A program made the translations under genes and the position numbers. Shown here piece after piece: positions 8,457 through 17,638 of a stretch of DNA of 64,000 nt (position 1 is the stretch's first letter; each line of letters begins with the position of its first letter). Source of the stretch: Calditrichota bacterium (GTDB lineage: Bacteria; Electryoneota; RPQS01); NCBI GenBank assembly GCA_020637445.1, contig JACJVZ010000002.1, positions 496,001 through 560,000 on the forward strand. Direction: 5' to 3'. The notes beneath the pieces were generated by a model, which saw only the letters and a program-made list of their open reading frames with translations, did not search any database and had not been told where the DNA came from.

Positions 8457-8547
8457 CTACTACCTCCCTGCCTCCGGCAGGGGTTCATTACGAAACCCTC
8501 AAGAAGGGACGGCCAGAGGCCGACGGTAGTAGGATTGCTCGCTGACC
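8457..8547. repeat. Composite repeat C, copy 1
   Basis: Left part CTCCCTGCCTCCGGCAGGGG (self-complementary around GCCTCCGGC) and right part GACGGCCAGAGGCCGAC followed by GGTAGTAGGATTGCTCGC. The same order of parts recurs at 59459-59540; the left part alone recurs inverted at 22767-22794. Confidence 0.65.
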
Positions 8548-8620
8548 CCCCCTAACCCCCCCGCTAAAGCGAGGGGGGAGACCGAAGGCACCCCCCTAAG
8601 CCCCCCGCTTGCGGAGGGCG
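8546..8620. repeat. Two copies of the C/G hairpin family F
   Basis: Copy 1 (8546-8581): a C-run, CTAA, a C-run, CGCTAAAGCG, then a G-run. Copy 2 (8590-8620): CCCCCCTAAGCCCCCC, GCTTGC, GGAGGG. A third copy flanks the MITE-like element at 37628-37818. Confidence 0.6.
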
Positions 8621-8811
8621 ACCGGAGGGATCCTTCACTGTGTTCAGGATGACGACATACGAGGATGTCGAGCCAGAGGCTCGACCTAATGGGGCGTGAC
8701 TTTCAAGCGCGAGCGCCAGCGCATTGGGTCCAGCGGCACGCTGGCTGGCACATCGGTTGCTTAGTTGAAGTGTGACAACAAGGTGCTTGGGCATCTGTTA
8801 TATAGAGTCAT

Positions 8812-10185
8812 ATGAAAGCTAAAACTTTAATTATCCTTGTCTTGGCCGGGCTGGCGCAGGCGCAAACCTGGCCGTCTGGAGCCATTTCAGACCCCTCCTT
8901 GGGGGCAAAACCTGTCCCCGCCGGACACTTCCGACTGGCAGGATTTGGCTCACAATTGGCCAACGACACCTGGGAAGACAACCGCGCCGGCGGCTCATTT
9001 GAGATCGGCGTCGCGAAGGGATTGGCCCTCTCCGCAAGCACCTCCAACCGCGATTTGGCCGGACACGGAGCCTTCCAAAACGGAGCCGAAGATGCCAAAC
9101 TCGGACTCGCGGTCTGGCCGCTCTCTTATAAGGATAGACTCGCCTTCGGAGTCAACGGCAACCTGATTTTGCCGACCGGTTTCCGCGAAAACGAGAGCTA
9201 CTACGACTCCACCACAAATTCTGTCATCGAATTGCCTGCTTACTCGCTCAAGCAAACCGGCGGACAACTGTCCCTCGGCGGAGCATGGGCGCCGGGCAAA
9301 GCCGCCGAGCTCTCCGCGTTCTTTGGTTACTTCGGAACTTCCGACAACACCGAACAAGCACTGCGCTGGGGTATGGGTTTGTCATTGACTCCGTTCGGAG
9401 AACGTATCGGAGCAAGTGTCGCGTACGGTCAATCGATCACTCGCGTCGGCAATCTTCCCGATACTGAAGTGCTGCACGGCGGACTCGATCTGAAATTGCC
9501 GTGGGGATTTGGTTTGCATCCGGGAGTCTATGCTGAACTGGAAGATGATCCGCTGATCGGCGGTTCAATCGGATTGAGTTTTGAAGGACGTTTGCCGCGC
9601 TCGGTCTTCCCTCCAAAGGCACAGCCGGCTGCCGCTCCTTACCGTACAGGTTCACTGCTCGTCGCGCCGCCGATTACTTCGATGCCGATGGCCGACAACG
9701 ATGAACTTTGGTACCAACTGCGCGAGTCGATGAAGCAGTCTTTTGACTTAGTCATGCCGCTCCCGTCGCTGGATAGACCGGGGCTTCCGTTCGACGCTAT
9801 GAACCGCGAAGCATTTTGGAACAGCATGTCGGCGATTCATGCGGCTTATCCGACGATGCGCTGGATGTTGGTCACCTACGTAGATGACGAAACGGTCGTG
9901 CGCGGAACAAGTTTGTCGATTCCGCTGATCGTATCGAAACCGAAAATCGAAGCAGCCTGCAAACTGCGCGTGCAACTCGTCGATTTGGTCGAACAAAAAG
10001 CCTACGTCGAGCGCACCGTGATGGCCACGGCAATTCTGAACGACGGCCTGCGCAGCCCGTTTCTTTCCACGATTGAAAGTGAAAAAGTAACCGTGACTCA
10101 GGCGCGCGAAGTGACGAAAAAAGTCTATCGCAACGCGGGCCGCGAAGTTGCTCTGACACTGCCTCCGCGCGGAGCCGATGAATGA
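8812..10185 (+). CDS. Outer-membrane barrel-like protein with C-terminal domain
   Basis: 457 residues with a short signal peptide (about 1-17, ending AQAQ). Residues ~20-265 show alternating short strands rich in Gly and aromatics (GGSFEIGVAKGLALSAS, LGLAVWPLSYKDRLAFGV, LSLGGAWAP, AFFGYFG), typical of a beta-barrel. After a Pro/Ala linker (~265-285) comes a ~170-residue mixed domain of unknown type. No named family recognised. It is the first gene of a tight run of four: its stop overlaps the next ATG (ATGA at 10182-10185). It could be the outer-membrane anchor or channel of this surface system; that is inference from position and shape. Confidence 0.55.
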   Translation: MKAKTLIILVLAGLAQAQTWPSGAISDPSLGAKPVPAGHFRLAGFGSQLANDTWEDNRAGGSFEIGVAKGLALSASTSNRDLAGHGAFQNGAEDAKLGLAVWPLSYKDRLAFGVNGNLILPTGFRENESYYDSTTNSVIELPAYSLKQTGGQLSLGGAWAPGKAAELSAFFGYFGTSDNTEQALRWGMGLSLTPFGERIGASVAYGQSITRVGNLPDTEVLHGGLDLKLPWGFGLHPGVYAELEDDPLIGGSIGLSFEGRLPRSVFPPKAQPAAAPYRTGSLLVAPPITSMPMADNDELWYQLRESMKQSFDLVMPLPSLDRPGLPFDAMNREAFWNSMSAIHAAYPTMRWMLVTYVDDETVVRGTSLSIPLIVSKPKIEAACKLRVQLVDLVEQKAYVERTVMATAILNDGLRSPFLSTIESEKVTVTQAREVTKKVYRNAGREVALTLPPRGADE

Positions 10186-10565
10186 AATATTTCTTTATGC
10201 TGATACCTCTGCTCTGGATCGTGTCCTGCACGAATCCCGCGAGCACCGAGCCGGAAACGACCAATTCGGAAACGACGCGTGTGTTGACGGTCGAAGCTCG
10301 GCCCAGCGCAATTCCGGCGGACGGGATCTCGCATATGACCATCTTCGTCGAATACCGGATTGACGGATTGCCCGTCGAGGACTCCACGCGCGTGATTTTG
10401 CTCAATCCCATGGGCGTGCTGGCGGCAGGAACAGTGTTTACGACCAACGGCGTCGCATTGGATACGCTCACGGCGGATTCAGCGGCGGGACTTGGATGGT
10501 TGATTGTCTATGCGGACGGTTTGCGCGATTCAACTGAAATCATGTTTACGGAAAATACACCTTAA
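10182..10565 (+). CDS. Small lipoprotein with Big_1-like Ig domain
   Basis: 127 residues. The signal ends in a lipobox (WIVSC), so the mature protein should start at Cys17 as a lipoprotein. The rest fits one immunoglobulin-like domain of the invasin/intimin Big_1 type: VEARPSAIPADGISHMTIFV, then a strand VILLNPMGVLAAGTVFTT and the closing A-G-L-G-x-L-x-V-Y strand. Such domains are structural spacers or adhesive modules on surface proteins. It overlaps the gene before it by ATGA and the gene after it by one base (TAATG), so all three should be translated from one mRNA. Confidence 0.7.
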   Translation: MKYFFMLIPLLWIVSCTNPASTEPETTNSETTRVLTVEARPSAIPADGISHMTIFVEYRIDGLPVEDSTRVILLNPMGVLAAGTVFTTNGVALDTLTADSAAGLGWLIVYADGLRDSTEIMFTENTP

Positions 10566-11638
10566 TGAACATCAAGCTACTTACGATTCTCGCGTTTGCG
10601 ATGCTGCTTTCAGCATGCGGCAGCGGTGGATCTTCAGGTCCGACGACTCCCGTCGGTCCGGAAGAATTCTCGATCGACTATTGCCGCGTCGTGGAAGTGG
10701 ACGGAAGGATGCGCCTCGAATGGGCCGCGAACCGGCCGACCACCGGCGAATTTCGCTACGGCCAATCGGTTTACACGCAGCTTTTGAATGTCAACACGCT
10801 CGCCGATTCGCACAGCGTCGGACTGTCCGGCTATTCGTTTGCAACAACCTACATTTATAGGTTGACGGCGGTGGATGCCGAAGGCAACAGACTGGATTGC
10901 ACTGGAGAGTTCCTGACTCCGGAAAAGGCCACGCCTGAACCGATTATTACACAACTCAGATTTCAAGAGATCACGGAATCGTCCGCGCGCGTGACGTGGC
11001 AAACGGACGAACCCGCTTCGACGGTTTTGCACTACGGTATAGGCGTCGCGGAAGATTCGATCACGATGGCCTCGCAGGTGATGGACCATGAAGTCGTGCT
11101 GACCGATCTCGAACCTTCGACTATTTATGCGGTTCGCCCTGAAGCCGTCGACGCCGACGGATTGCGCGGCATCGGACCGGACAGCATGTTCGCGACGGCC
11201 GCATTGCTCACACTGTGGCTGCCGTCCACGCAAATAAACATCGGCGACACCGTGCTGGTGCCGGTAAATATCGAAGCGGCAAATGATCTTGCGGCTTTGC
11301 AATATTCGATCACGTTCGCGGAAGGCAACGTCGAGATCATCGGAATCACCGAAGGCCCGTTCTTCGACGACAACGACGGTTTCAATTTCTTCCGTGGAAT
11401 TCAAAATGGAGATTTTCGCGTCACGAACACTTTGACGTGGATTATCGAATACAGCGGCGACACTCGCGTTGGGACGAACGCGGACGGTGACGGCGTCGTC
11501 GCATACTTAGAACTCAGAGGTCTTGCACCGGGCTCGGCGGGGGCCGCGTTTGATGCGGATTCGACTTTTGGATTGGACATGTTTGCGCAAGCGCGCAGCT
11601 GTTCCTTGCGCACCGGAAACATCACGGTGCTGCCATGA
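10565..11638 (+). CDS. Lipoprotein with two FN3-like domains and a cohesin-like domain
   Basis: 357 residues. Lipobox LLSAC gives a lipidated Cys near residue 18, followed by a Gly/Ser/Thr/Pro linker. Residues ~32-118 and ~119-205 are fibronectin-III-like (second one: SSARVTWQTDEPASTVLHYG). Residues ~210-357 match a cohesin pattern: NIGDTVLVPVNIEAANDLAA, then QYSITFAEGNVEIIGI, and a final strand with VAYLELRGLAPGSAG. Cohesins bind dockerins; the next gene encodes a protein with a dockerin-like EF-hand region. Starts one base inside the previous stop codon and ends overlapping an ATG at 11635. Cohesin assignment is by pattern only. Confidence 0.7.
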   Translation: MNIKLLTILAFAMLLSACGSGGSSGPTTPVGPEEFSIDYCRVVEVDGRMRLEWAANRPTTGEFRYGQSVYTQLLNVNTLADSHSVGLSGYSFATTYIYRLTAVDAEGNRLDCTGEFLTPEKATPEPIITQLRFQEITESSARVTWQTDEPASTVLHYGIGVAEDSITMASQVMDHEVVLTDLEPSTIYAVRPEAVDADGLRGIGPDSMFATAALLTLWLPSTQINIGDTVLVPVNIEAANDLAALQYSITFAEGNVEIIGITEGPFFDDNDGFNFFRGIQNGDFRVTNTLTWIIEYSGDTRVGTNADGDGVVAYLELRGLAPGSAGAAFDADSTFGLDMFAQARSCSLRTGNITVLP

Positions 11639-11706
11639 CAAACTTGAAGAACCTTTACACTTCAACATATCCGGTAAATAAAACCCGGAAAATCGGGAGT
11701 ATGACC

Positions 11707-14700
11707 ATGCGAAATTGGCACATCCTGTTGCTAACTCTGCTCATCAGCTTGATGAGCATTCCGGCGGCCTTCGGCGCGGCTTCTTATCGCTCGTTCATCG
11801 AGTGGAACGGACCGTACTATCACGTTCGACACGGCCTGACCGCGGACTCGAGCAGTTATTTGGACTATCAAGTAAATAGTCCGCTGCCGCTTTTCTCCAC
11901 GCCGTTTTCTTCACCGACCGCAGTCGAACTGTTCGGTACGGTGTCGGCGATGCGCACTTTTGTCGTGGATCACGACCATCGCCGCGTGCAAGTTTTCGCC
12001 ACGCCCGCGAACTGGAACGTCGAAGCGCTGTTCTTCAGTTCGACTCCGGTGCAAGGCAACTACGGCGGACGTTCGATCAAGTTCTCGTACGGTGAAACCG
12101 TGCAAGGCAGCGAACGTATTTGGGTCAACGGAAAATTCTTCACGCGCGTGAATTCGCTTACGGGTTACGGCGCGGCGGACTCGGTGTACACCATCGTGTA
12201 CTCAGGCGTGCCGAACACCGGCGGCGTGGCGACACTTCCGCTCGGTTGGGAATTGCAATCCGACGACAGCGTGCGCGTCGAGTATGCGTATGCCACTCCT
12301 CCGGGAACCGCCGGATTGGGTGACATCGATTACGTTCTCTATCAGTCAACTCCGACCGACGTGCCGCTGCAATTGAATGAAGCGACCTCTACGACCGATC
12401 CCGCGATGACGGATCTTTCGTCGTTGGCTATCAACGCGTCCGTTCGCGCGGGTGCGGTGGTTGACCTCTATTTGGTGAATGCGCTAACCGGAGGAAACGG
12501 CACTCTTACCAGCTATGACCTCACAAACATCGGCGCGGGCGGAGTATTCTCGCATGTGGATACGTATCCCGGTATGCTGGGTCGTCCCTACGACGTTGAA
12601 ATCGTCGACCGCGACGTGAATGTGGACGGCGCCGTCGCGGAAGGCACGCCATCTGGCGCCGCCAACTCGACGCTCGCGGAAAGCATTACAAACCAAAATA
12701 CGTATCTCGGTCACGACTATCGCATCACGTTCGCGTTTGACACCACGACGTCCATGAACAGCATCGCCGCTCCGAACGTCCAAGAAACCGATTTGATGTG
12801 GGATGTGGAACGTGGCCGTTTGCACATGGTGATGACATCCGACAATGCTTCGCCGGGTACCGCATACTCTTACAGCGACGACTACGGTCAAACGTGGTCG
12901 ACTCCCGTGACGATTTCTCCCGCGACCTTGACGGGCGTGCACGACCGTCCGCGCATCGCGATGGAAAGCGGCGGGAATCTTCACGTGGTTTATGAAGCTG
13001 TCGACGGCGGCGGCGACCGTCATATCTATTACACGGTTTCGTCCGACGGTATCACGTGGTCGACGAGCGTTTCGCTGACGTCCGCGATTACTCCGGGAAC
13101 CGTCACCGAAAACCGCTATTGCAATTTGTTAGTCGACCCGTCGGACAATCTGCACCTTATTTGGTCAGGTGATGACGACGTCTATTACAAGGTCTACAAC
13201 GGTTCGTGGGGAGCAGCAACGTTGATCGCCTCCGGCGGCGGCGCAGGGTTTTCCGCACCGAATGCAGTGATCGACAACATCGGCCGTATCTACATGGCCT
13301 ACGTCAGTGACGTTACTCCGCCTGCGGACATCAGCTATCTGGTTTTCAACGGTGCAATCTGGGGAAGCTATGAAACGGGTGGTTTCACGGCCTCGACTCC
13401 TGATCCCGTGACGACTGCGGCGGGATTTGCCGCGGACGGCGGCGGTCGCGGTGAAGCCTTCCCGTTCCCGCAAGTCGCACTCGTTGATGAAAGCGTATGG
13501 GTTTTCTGGGCTGGAACAGGTACAGAAACATACGGCGTCGATCAGGCTCAGCTCCGTTACAACATGATCTCGTCACTCGACGGCAACTTTACCGCAGGCG
13601 CAGGTACGGCAATCACTACGGGTGATGACGTTGCGCCGCTCGCATTTAGCGTGGCTGTCGACGCCAACGACGATTTGCATGTATTGTATCCTTACGGAAC
13701 AAACGTGGACCAAGAAGGTCTGCGCTACAAGAAATACACGACGGCCACGACGACGTGGTCTCCGGCTACGGCAAGCACGGGCCGCGAGATTCTCGAAGAA
13801 GGTGCAGCCGCTACTGTTTATGCGCTTGAACCGCATCTCGTGTGTCCGGAAATCGCCGGGCAGATCGCTCCTTTCATGGCCTGCGCAAAAGCCTATACGT
13901 CTCTCGGTGCCGGCTCGCCGCGCGGTTTGTTCAAAGTGATCGACGGTATCGTCTCCATCACCGACCAAACGACGCTCTCGGAAATTCAGGCATGGCGCGT
14001 GTGGACTCACGGCGTGGCGGATGCTTCCGGTATTCCCGGCCTGTCATTCACCATCTCGAACACGGCGGCGTTCGTGTCTTCGACTGATAACGTTGACGCT
14101 ACGAACTTTAACCTCGGTGACTACTACGAACTCGACGGGACGCCTGCCGAAAAGAACGATATTCTGTTTGTTTCGGACACGGACAATCATCGTATCAAGG
14201 TGATTCGTGCCTACGAAAATATCGACAACTGCTTTGGCGGTGACGTGCGTTGGGACGTACCGGGTCAATCCGACGGCACGCCGGGTCAGACCTTCAAACT
14301 TGCCACGATCGGCGGCGAAGACACGTACACCGTGTGGGCGAGCACGGACAACACTCCGTGGACGATTGTGGACAACCTGCTGATTGCAGGTCCGTCGGAT
14401 CGATATTGCGAAGTGGACCGTTACACTCGCGAGCTGCGCTTCGGCGACGGCGCGCACGGTGCAATTCCCGAAAGCGGCGTGTTCATTCGCGTGATGTACG
14501 AAGAATCCGTCGACGAAGCCGAGTTCGGTACCTTAGGAAGCGCGAGCGGTCAGCTCTCGTATCCTCGCGGTATCGCGGCGACGTACAACGAGAATCTTGG
14601 TGTCTACGACGTCTACGTTTGCGACACGGGCAACGACCGTTTGCAGAAGTTCTCGTACAATCCGAATTCGAGTGTGAATCCGGATTCTTGGACGAGCCCG

Positions 14701-16512
14701 ATGGTATCGTGGATGGAAGTCAGCGGTGCTACGGACATGCTCAGTGCGCCTCAAGACATTGAAGTCGTGATGCTGAATAGCGAAACTTATCTCGTGGTCA
14801 GCGACAACGGTAACGACCGTGTCGTGATCTATAAGGACACTGAAGCCAACGGCGCAGGCGGCAACGCGGCTCCGTCGTTTGTCGCACAAGCCGGAACGAT
14901 GTCAAACATGCTGAACGGTTTCGTCAATCCGATGGGACTTGGCGTCATGGCTGAAGACAGCGGCTTGGTGATCATGACCGCCGACGCGGACCGTGATCAA
15001 GTAATCAAAACCGTGCGCCGCGATTGGCTTACGGAAATCGGCAGCGACAGCACCGACGGCTCCGACAGCACGAACGTGACTCCGGAGCTTGCCATTCTCG
15101 ACGGTCTCGACAATGACAGTTACCTGCTCTTGCAGCCGGGCGCGATTCGTACGCTGCGTATCGTGATGAACAATCCCGATTCGTTGATGTCGGTGCGCGC
15201 GTCCTGCACGTTCCCGGCGAACATGATTCAGGTATTGAATATCAGTGAAGGTAATTTGTGGAGCGGCGAACGTTTCACGAACACCGTGTTCCTGACGGAC
15301 GTCGACAACTCCGCCGGAACGATAGACATTAACGCCGCGATGGTTGGCGACGACGACGGTCTTTCACTCAACGGAGAACGCGTCGTGGCGACGATCACGG
15401 TGCAGGCTTTGGCGGCGATGGCCGTTCCGGGTTCGGGAGCGATCAGCTTTGCGAACGACACGGATTTGCGCAGCGTCGGCAATGTGCCGGTGACCAACGG
15501 CGTGCGTTCGGGTATTACCCTGCGTGCAGGCTATCTTGCGGATATCGCGACGACGAGCGGCTCGCCGGGCAGTGCACCGAACATGATTCCGGAGCCTGAC
15601 GGCCAGATCAACTTCGCCGACGTGAATGTGTTTACGCAGGGTTGGAACGGCGACGGCATCGATTTTGATCCGATTTCGGATATTGGACCGTACTTGGGTT
15701 CGACTGTGCCGGATTTGATTGCCAATCCCGACGGTGGTTTGGACGCCTACGACTTGCTTTCGCTGTCGACGATGTACGCTTGGTACAACAGTCAAGGTGC
15801 TGCGTCGGCTTCGCGTGAAAGCGGTGACAATGCGTTGGACGACACGGGTGCGCTTGACGTGACCTACGTTTCGACTGAGAATTCGACGGTTGTTGCCATC
15901 AACGTCAACAACGCCGAGCAACTGACGACCGCGCATCTTGTGGTGGACGTGCTCAATCCGAACGCGGTGATTACGAATATCGAAGAAGGCGATCTGCTGC
16001 GCCGTGGTGCACAGACGATTTTCCTGTCGCATCGTGACGGTGCGAATGCCGATATCAATATCGGCCGCTTGAGCCGTACGCAGCCGGGAGTTTCCGGTCG
16101 CGGAACTTTGGCCATCGTCGAATTGAATCTGGCGAACGGTGAACAGCCCGTCGTACGCGTGCGCTACGAATTGCGCGACAGCGAAAACAACCTCGCCGGA
16201 TTGGGCCAGACCAGTGAAGTCAACTCGGCGGTGCCGATGGAATTCGGTTTGCGTCCGGCGTATCCGAATCCGTTTAATCCGAGCACGACGCTCTCGTTCG
16301 TGCTGCCGGAAGCCGCGGATGTTTCGCTGCGTGTGTTCAACGTGATCGGTCAAGAAGTGGCCACGATTGTCAACGGCCATCTGAATGCAGGTGAACATAC
16401 GATGATCTGGAACGCGGAATCGTCCAAGTCTGCGTTGACGACGGGCGTGTATTTCCTCCGTCTCGAAGCGTTGGGCCGCACGAGCCTGCAGAAGGTCATT
16501 CTCTTGAAGTAA
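11707..16512 (+). CDS. Giant secreted protein: BNR-like, NHL, cohesin-like, dockerin-like, type IX sorting domain
   Basis: About 1601 residues. I place the start at ATG 11707: it opens the signal peptide (MRNWHILLLTLLISLMS) and sits seven bases after GGAG at 11696-11699; an in-frame ATG at 11635 overlaps the previous stop but gives an odd N-terminus. Rough order: N-terminal beta domain (25-330), sialidase/BNR-like repeats (~350-620, SYSDDYGQTWSTP), NHL-like repeats (~810-1050; VSDTDNHRIK, VCDTGNDRLQ, VSDNGNDRVV), cohesin-like (~1130-1275), dockerin-like pair (~1295-1361; EPDGQINFADVN and NPDGGLDAYDLL), second cohesin-like (~1380-1510), then the sorting domain (AYPNPFNPSTTLSF to the end ILLK). 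Expected at the cell surface. Probably works with the upstream lipoproteins. Confidence 0.8.
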   Translation: MRNWHILLLTLLISLMSIPAAFGAASYRSFIEWNGPYYHVRHGLTADSSSYLDYQVNSPLPLFSTPFSSPTAVELFGTVSAMRTFVVDHDHRRVQVFATPANWNVEALFFSSTPVQGNYGGRSIKFSYGETVQGSERIWVNGKFFTRVNSLTGYGAADSVYTIVYSGVPNTGGVATLPLGWELQSDDSVRVEYAYATPPGTAGLGDIDYVLYQSTPTDVPLQLNEATSTTDPAMTDLSSLAINASVRAGAVVDLYLVNALTGGNGTLTSYDLTNIGAGGVFSHVDTYPGMLGRPYDVEIVDRDVNVDGAVAEGTPSGAANSTLAESITNQNTYLGHDYRITFAFDTTTSMNSIAAPNVQETDLMWDVERGRLHMVMTSDNASPGTAYSYSDDYGQTWSTPVTISPATLTGVHDRPRIAMESGGNLHVVYEAVDGGGDRHIYYTVSSDGITWSTSVSLTSAITPGTVTENRYCNLLVDPSDNLHLIWSGDDDVYYKVYNGSWGAATLIASGGGAGFSAPNAVIDNIGRIYMAYVSDVTPPADISYLVFNGAIWGSYETGGFTASTPDPVTTAAGFAADGGGRGEAFPFPQVALVDESVWVFWAGTGTETYGVDQAQLRYNMISSLDGNFTAGAGTAITTGDDVAPLAFSVAVDANDDLHVLYPYGTNVDQEGLRYKKYTTATTTWSPATASTGREILEEGAAATVYALEPHLVCPEIAGQIAPFMACAKAYTSLGAGSPRGLFKVIDGIVSITDQTTLSEIQAWRVWTHGVADASGIPGLSFTISNTAAFVSSTDNVDATNFNLGDYYELDGTPAEKNDILFVSDTDNHRIKVIRAYENIDNCFGGDVRWDVPGQSDGTPGQTFKLATIGGEDTYTVWASTDNTPWTIVDNLLIAGPSDRYCEVDRYTRELRFGDGAHGAIPESGVFIRVMYEESVDEAEFGTLGSASGQLSYPRGIAATYNENLGVYDVYVCDTGNDRLQKFSYNPNSSVNPDSWTSPMVSWMEVSGATDMLSAPQDIEVVMLNSETYLVVSDNGNDRVVIYKDTEANGAGGNAAPSFVAQAGTMSNMLNGFVNPMGLGVMAEDSGLVIMTADADRDQVIKTVRRDWLTEIGSDSTDGSDSTNVTPELAILDGLDNDSYLLLQPGAIRTLRIVMNNPDSLMSVRASCTFPANMIQVLNISEGNLWSGERFTNTVFLTDVDNSAGTIDINAAMVGDDDGLSLNGERVVATITVQALAAMAVPGSGAISFANDTDLRSVGNVPVTNGVRSGITLRAGYLADIATTSGSPGSAPNMIPEPDGQINFADVNVFTQGWNGDGIDFDPISDIGPYLGSTVPDLIANPDGGLDAYDLLSLSTMYAWYNSQGAASASRESGDNALDDTGALDVTYVSTENSTVVAINVNNAEQLTTAHLVVDVLNPNAVITNIEEGDLLRRGAQTIFLSHRDGANADINIGRLSRTQPGVSGRGTLAIVELNLANGEQPVVRVRYELRDSENNLAGLGQTSEVNSAVPMEFGLRPAYPNPFNPSTTLSFVLPEAADVSLRVFNVIGQEVATIVNGHLNAGEHTMIWNAESSKSALTTGVYFLRLEALGRTSLQKVILLK

Positions 16513-16522
16513 GTACATTGTT

Positions 16523-16569
16523 TCGCCGAGCGGGGATTAAGCGCGTCAGCGCGGTTCCCCGCCGGAATC
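16523..16569. repeat. REP-A dispersed palindromic repeat, copy 2
   Basis: A full copy: TCGCCGAGCGGGGATTAA, then GCGC-GTCA-GCGC, then GGTTCCCCGCCGGAATC. It lies just after the giant gene's stop, before a terminator, between convergent genes. Confidence 0.75.
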
Positions 16570-16596
16570 AGATTTCGTCATCTGCCTTGAAAAAAG

Positions 16597-16635
16597 AAAC
16601 GGGGCGGCTCCTGAGAGGGCCGCCCCGTTTTCTTG
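16597..16635. terminator. Bidirectional terminator between convergent genes
   Basis: AAACGGGGCGG / CCGCCCCGTTT stem with an A-run on the left and TTTTCTTG on the right, so it can serve both the plus-strand giant gene and the minus-strand hldD operon. Confidence 0.85.
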
Positions 16636-16657
16636 TTGAGAGAAAAGTATTTGCGAG

Positions 16658-17638
16658 CTACACGTCCGCCAAATACCGCGAGTCTTTGTCCATGTAGTCG
16701 CGCACGTAGCTTTGTACAAACTCACCGAATCTATCCGTGAACTTGGGCAGACCCGCTGCGTAGAATTTGCTCATGTCCGCGCAGGTTTCATACTGATAGC
16801 GGTTGCGTAAGTCTTCGGGCATCGGGAAGTACTCGATGTTCGCGGGTTTGTTCAATGCTTTGAAGACGTTTTCCGCGAGCTGATTGTACGTGTGCGGAGT
16901 ACCCGTGCCTAAATTGAAAATACCGTTGACTTGGGGTTTGTCCAACAGGAATTTGATGCCCGCTAAGACTTCGGCGACGTGAATGAAATCGCGGCGCTGC
17001 TCGCCGTGTTTGAAATCGGAGCGGTGCGACTCGAACAGTCTGACTTTGCCGGTGTCGCGTACTTGCGGGTAGGCATGCAGGATGACGCTGGCCATGCGCG
17101 CTTTGTGGTATTCGTTGGGACCGAACACATTGAAGAAGCGCAAGCCTGCGACTTGATCCTGTAATTTGTGCTCGAGCACCCACATGTCGAACATCCACTT
17201 GGAAAATCCGTATGCATTCAACGGACGAAGTTTGGGAGTCAGATCGTCGCTGTCGGAAAAGCCTAACGAGCCGTCACCATAGACTGCGGCGGAAGATGCG
17301 TAGATGAAGCGTGCGTTATTGGCGAGCGACCATTGACAGAGAATCCGCGAGTATTCGTAATTCCACGTGGCCAGAAAATCGACGTCCGTTTGAGTGGTGT
17401 CCGCGCATGCGCCCATGTGGACGACGGCGGTGATCTCTTTGGCCCAATCGGCGACGTCCAACGCATCAAACAAATCTCCGCGATCGACAAACTCTTTGAA
17501 TTTGAGACCGCGGAGATTCTTCCATTTATCGGTTTTGCCGAAGCTGTCGGCGAGAATCAAATCCGTCAAGCCGCGCTGGTTCAATGACCAGACGACCGCG
17601 CTGCCGATGAATCCCGCTGCTCCTGTGATCAGAATCAT
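16658..17638 (-). CDS. hldD: ADP-L-glycero-D-manno-heptose 6-epimerase
   Basis: 326 residues, the normal length. It epimerises ADP-D-glycero-D-manno-heptose at C6 to give the L-glycero form used for the LPS inner core (cytoplasm). Visible: NAD(P)-binding GAAGFIG (G6-G12), the HldD-typical DSFGKTDKWKNL after strand 2, YASSAAVYGDG around residue 116, the YGFSK active-site pair (Y143, K147) and FNVFGPNEYHKARMASV. The ATG overlaps the stop of the upstream GH13 gene by four bases. With the GT9 gene at the left edge of the window it supports a heptose-containing LPS core. Confidence 0.93.
   Translation of the reverse strand: MILITGAAGFIGSAVVWSLNQRGLTDLILADSFGKTDKWKNLRGLKFKEFVDRGDLFDALDVADWAKEITAVVHMGACADTTQTDVDFLATWNYEYSRILCQWSLANNARFIYASSAAVYGDGSLGFSDSDDLTPKLRPLNAYGFSKWMFDMWVLEHKLQDQVAGLRFFNVFGPNEYHKARMASVILHAYPQVRDTGKVRLFESHRSDFKHGEQRRDFIHVAEVLAGIKFLLDKPQVNGIFNLGTGTPHTYNQLAENVFKALNKPANIEYFPMPEDLRNRYQYETCADMSKFYAAGLPKFTDRFGEFVQSYVRDYMDKDSRYLADV

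Larger units (their letters stand above)
8382..8811. other. 430-bp repeat-filled intergenic block
   Basis: No gene seen. It holds, in order, a C9-GA-G5-T5 terminator-like hairpin (8424-8444), the composite repeat C copy 1 (8457-8547), two C/G hairpins (8546-8581 and 8590-8620) and a GGATCCTTCACTGTGTTCAG segment (8628-8647) of a kind I recall as common in intergenic DNA of several uncultured phyla. A TATATA box (8799-8804) lies eight bases before the next gene, but no good -35 was found. Confidence 0.6.

Noticed and set aside
8351..8545. Short plus-strand open frame after the gene ending at 8381
   Set aside because: It overlaps the real gene's end in another frame and is made mainly of repeat C sequence.
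15364..16518. 384-codon minus-strand open frame
   Set aside because: Antisense to the dockerin-like and sorting-domain region of the giant protein; Arg/His-rich translation and no start context.
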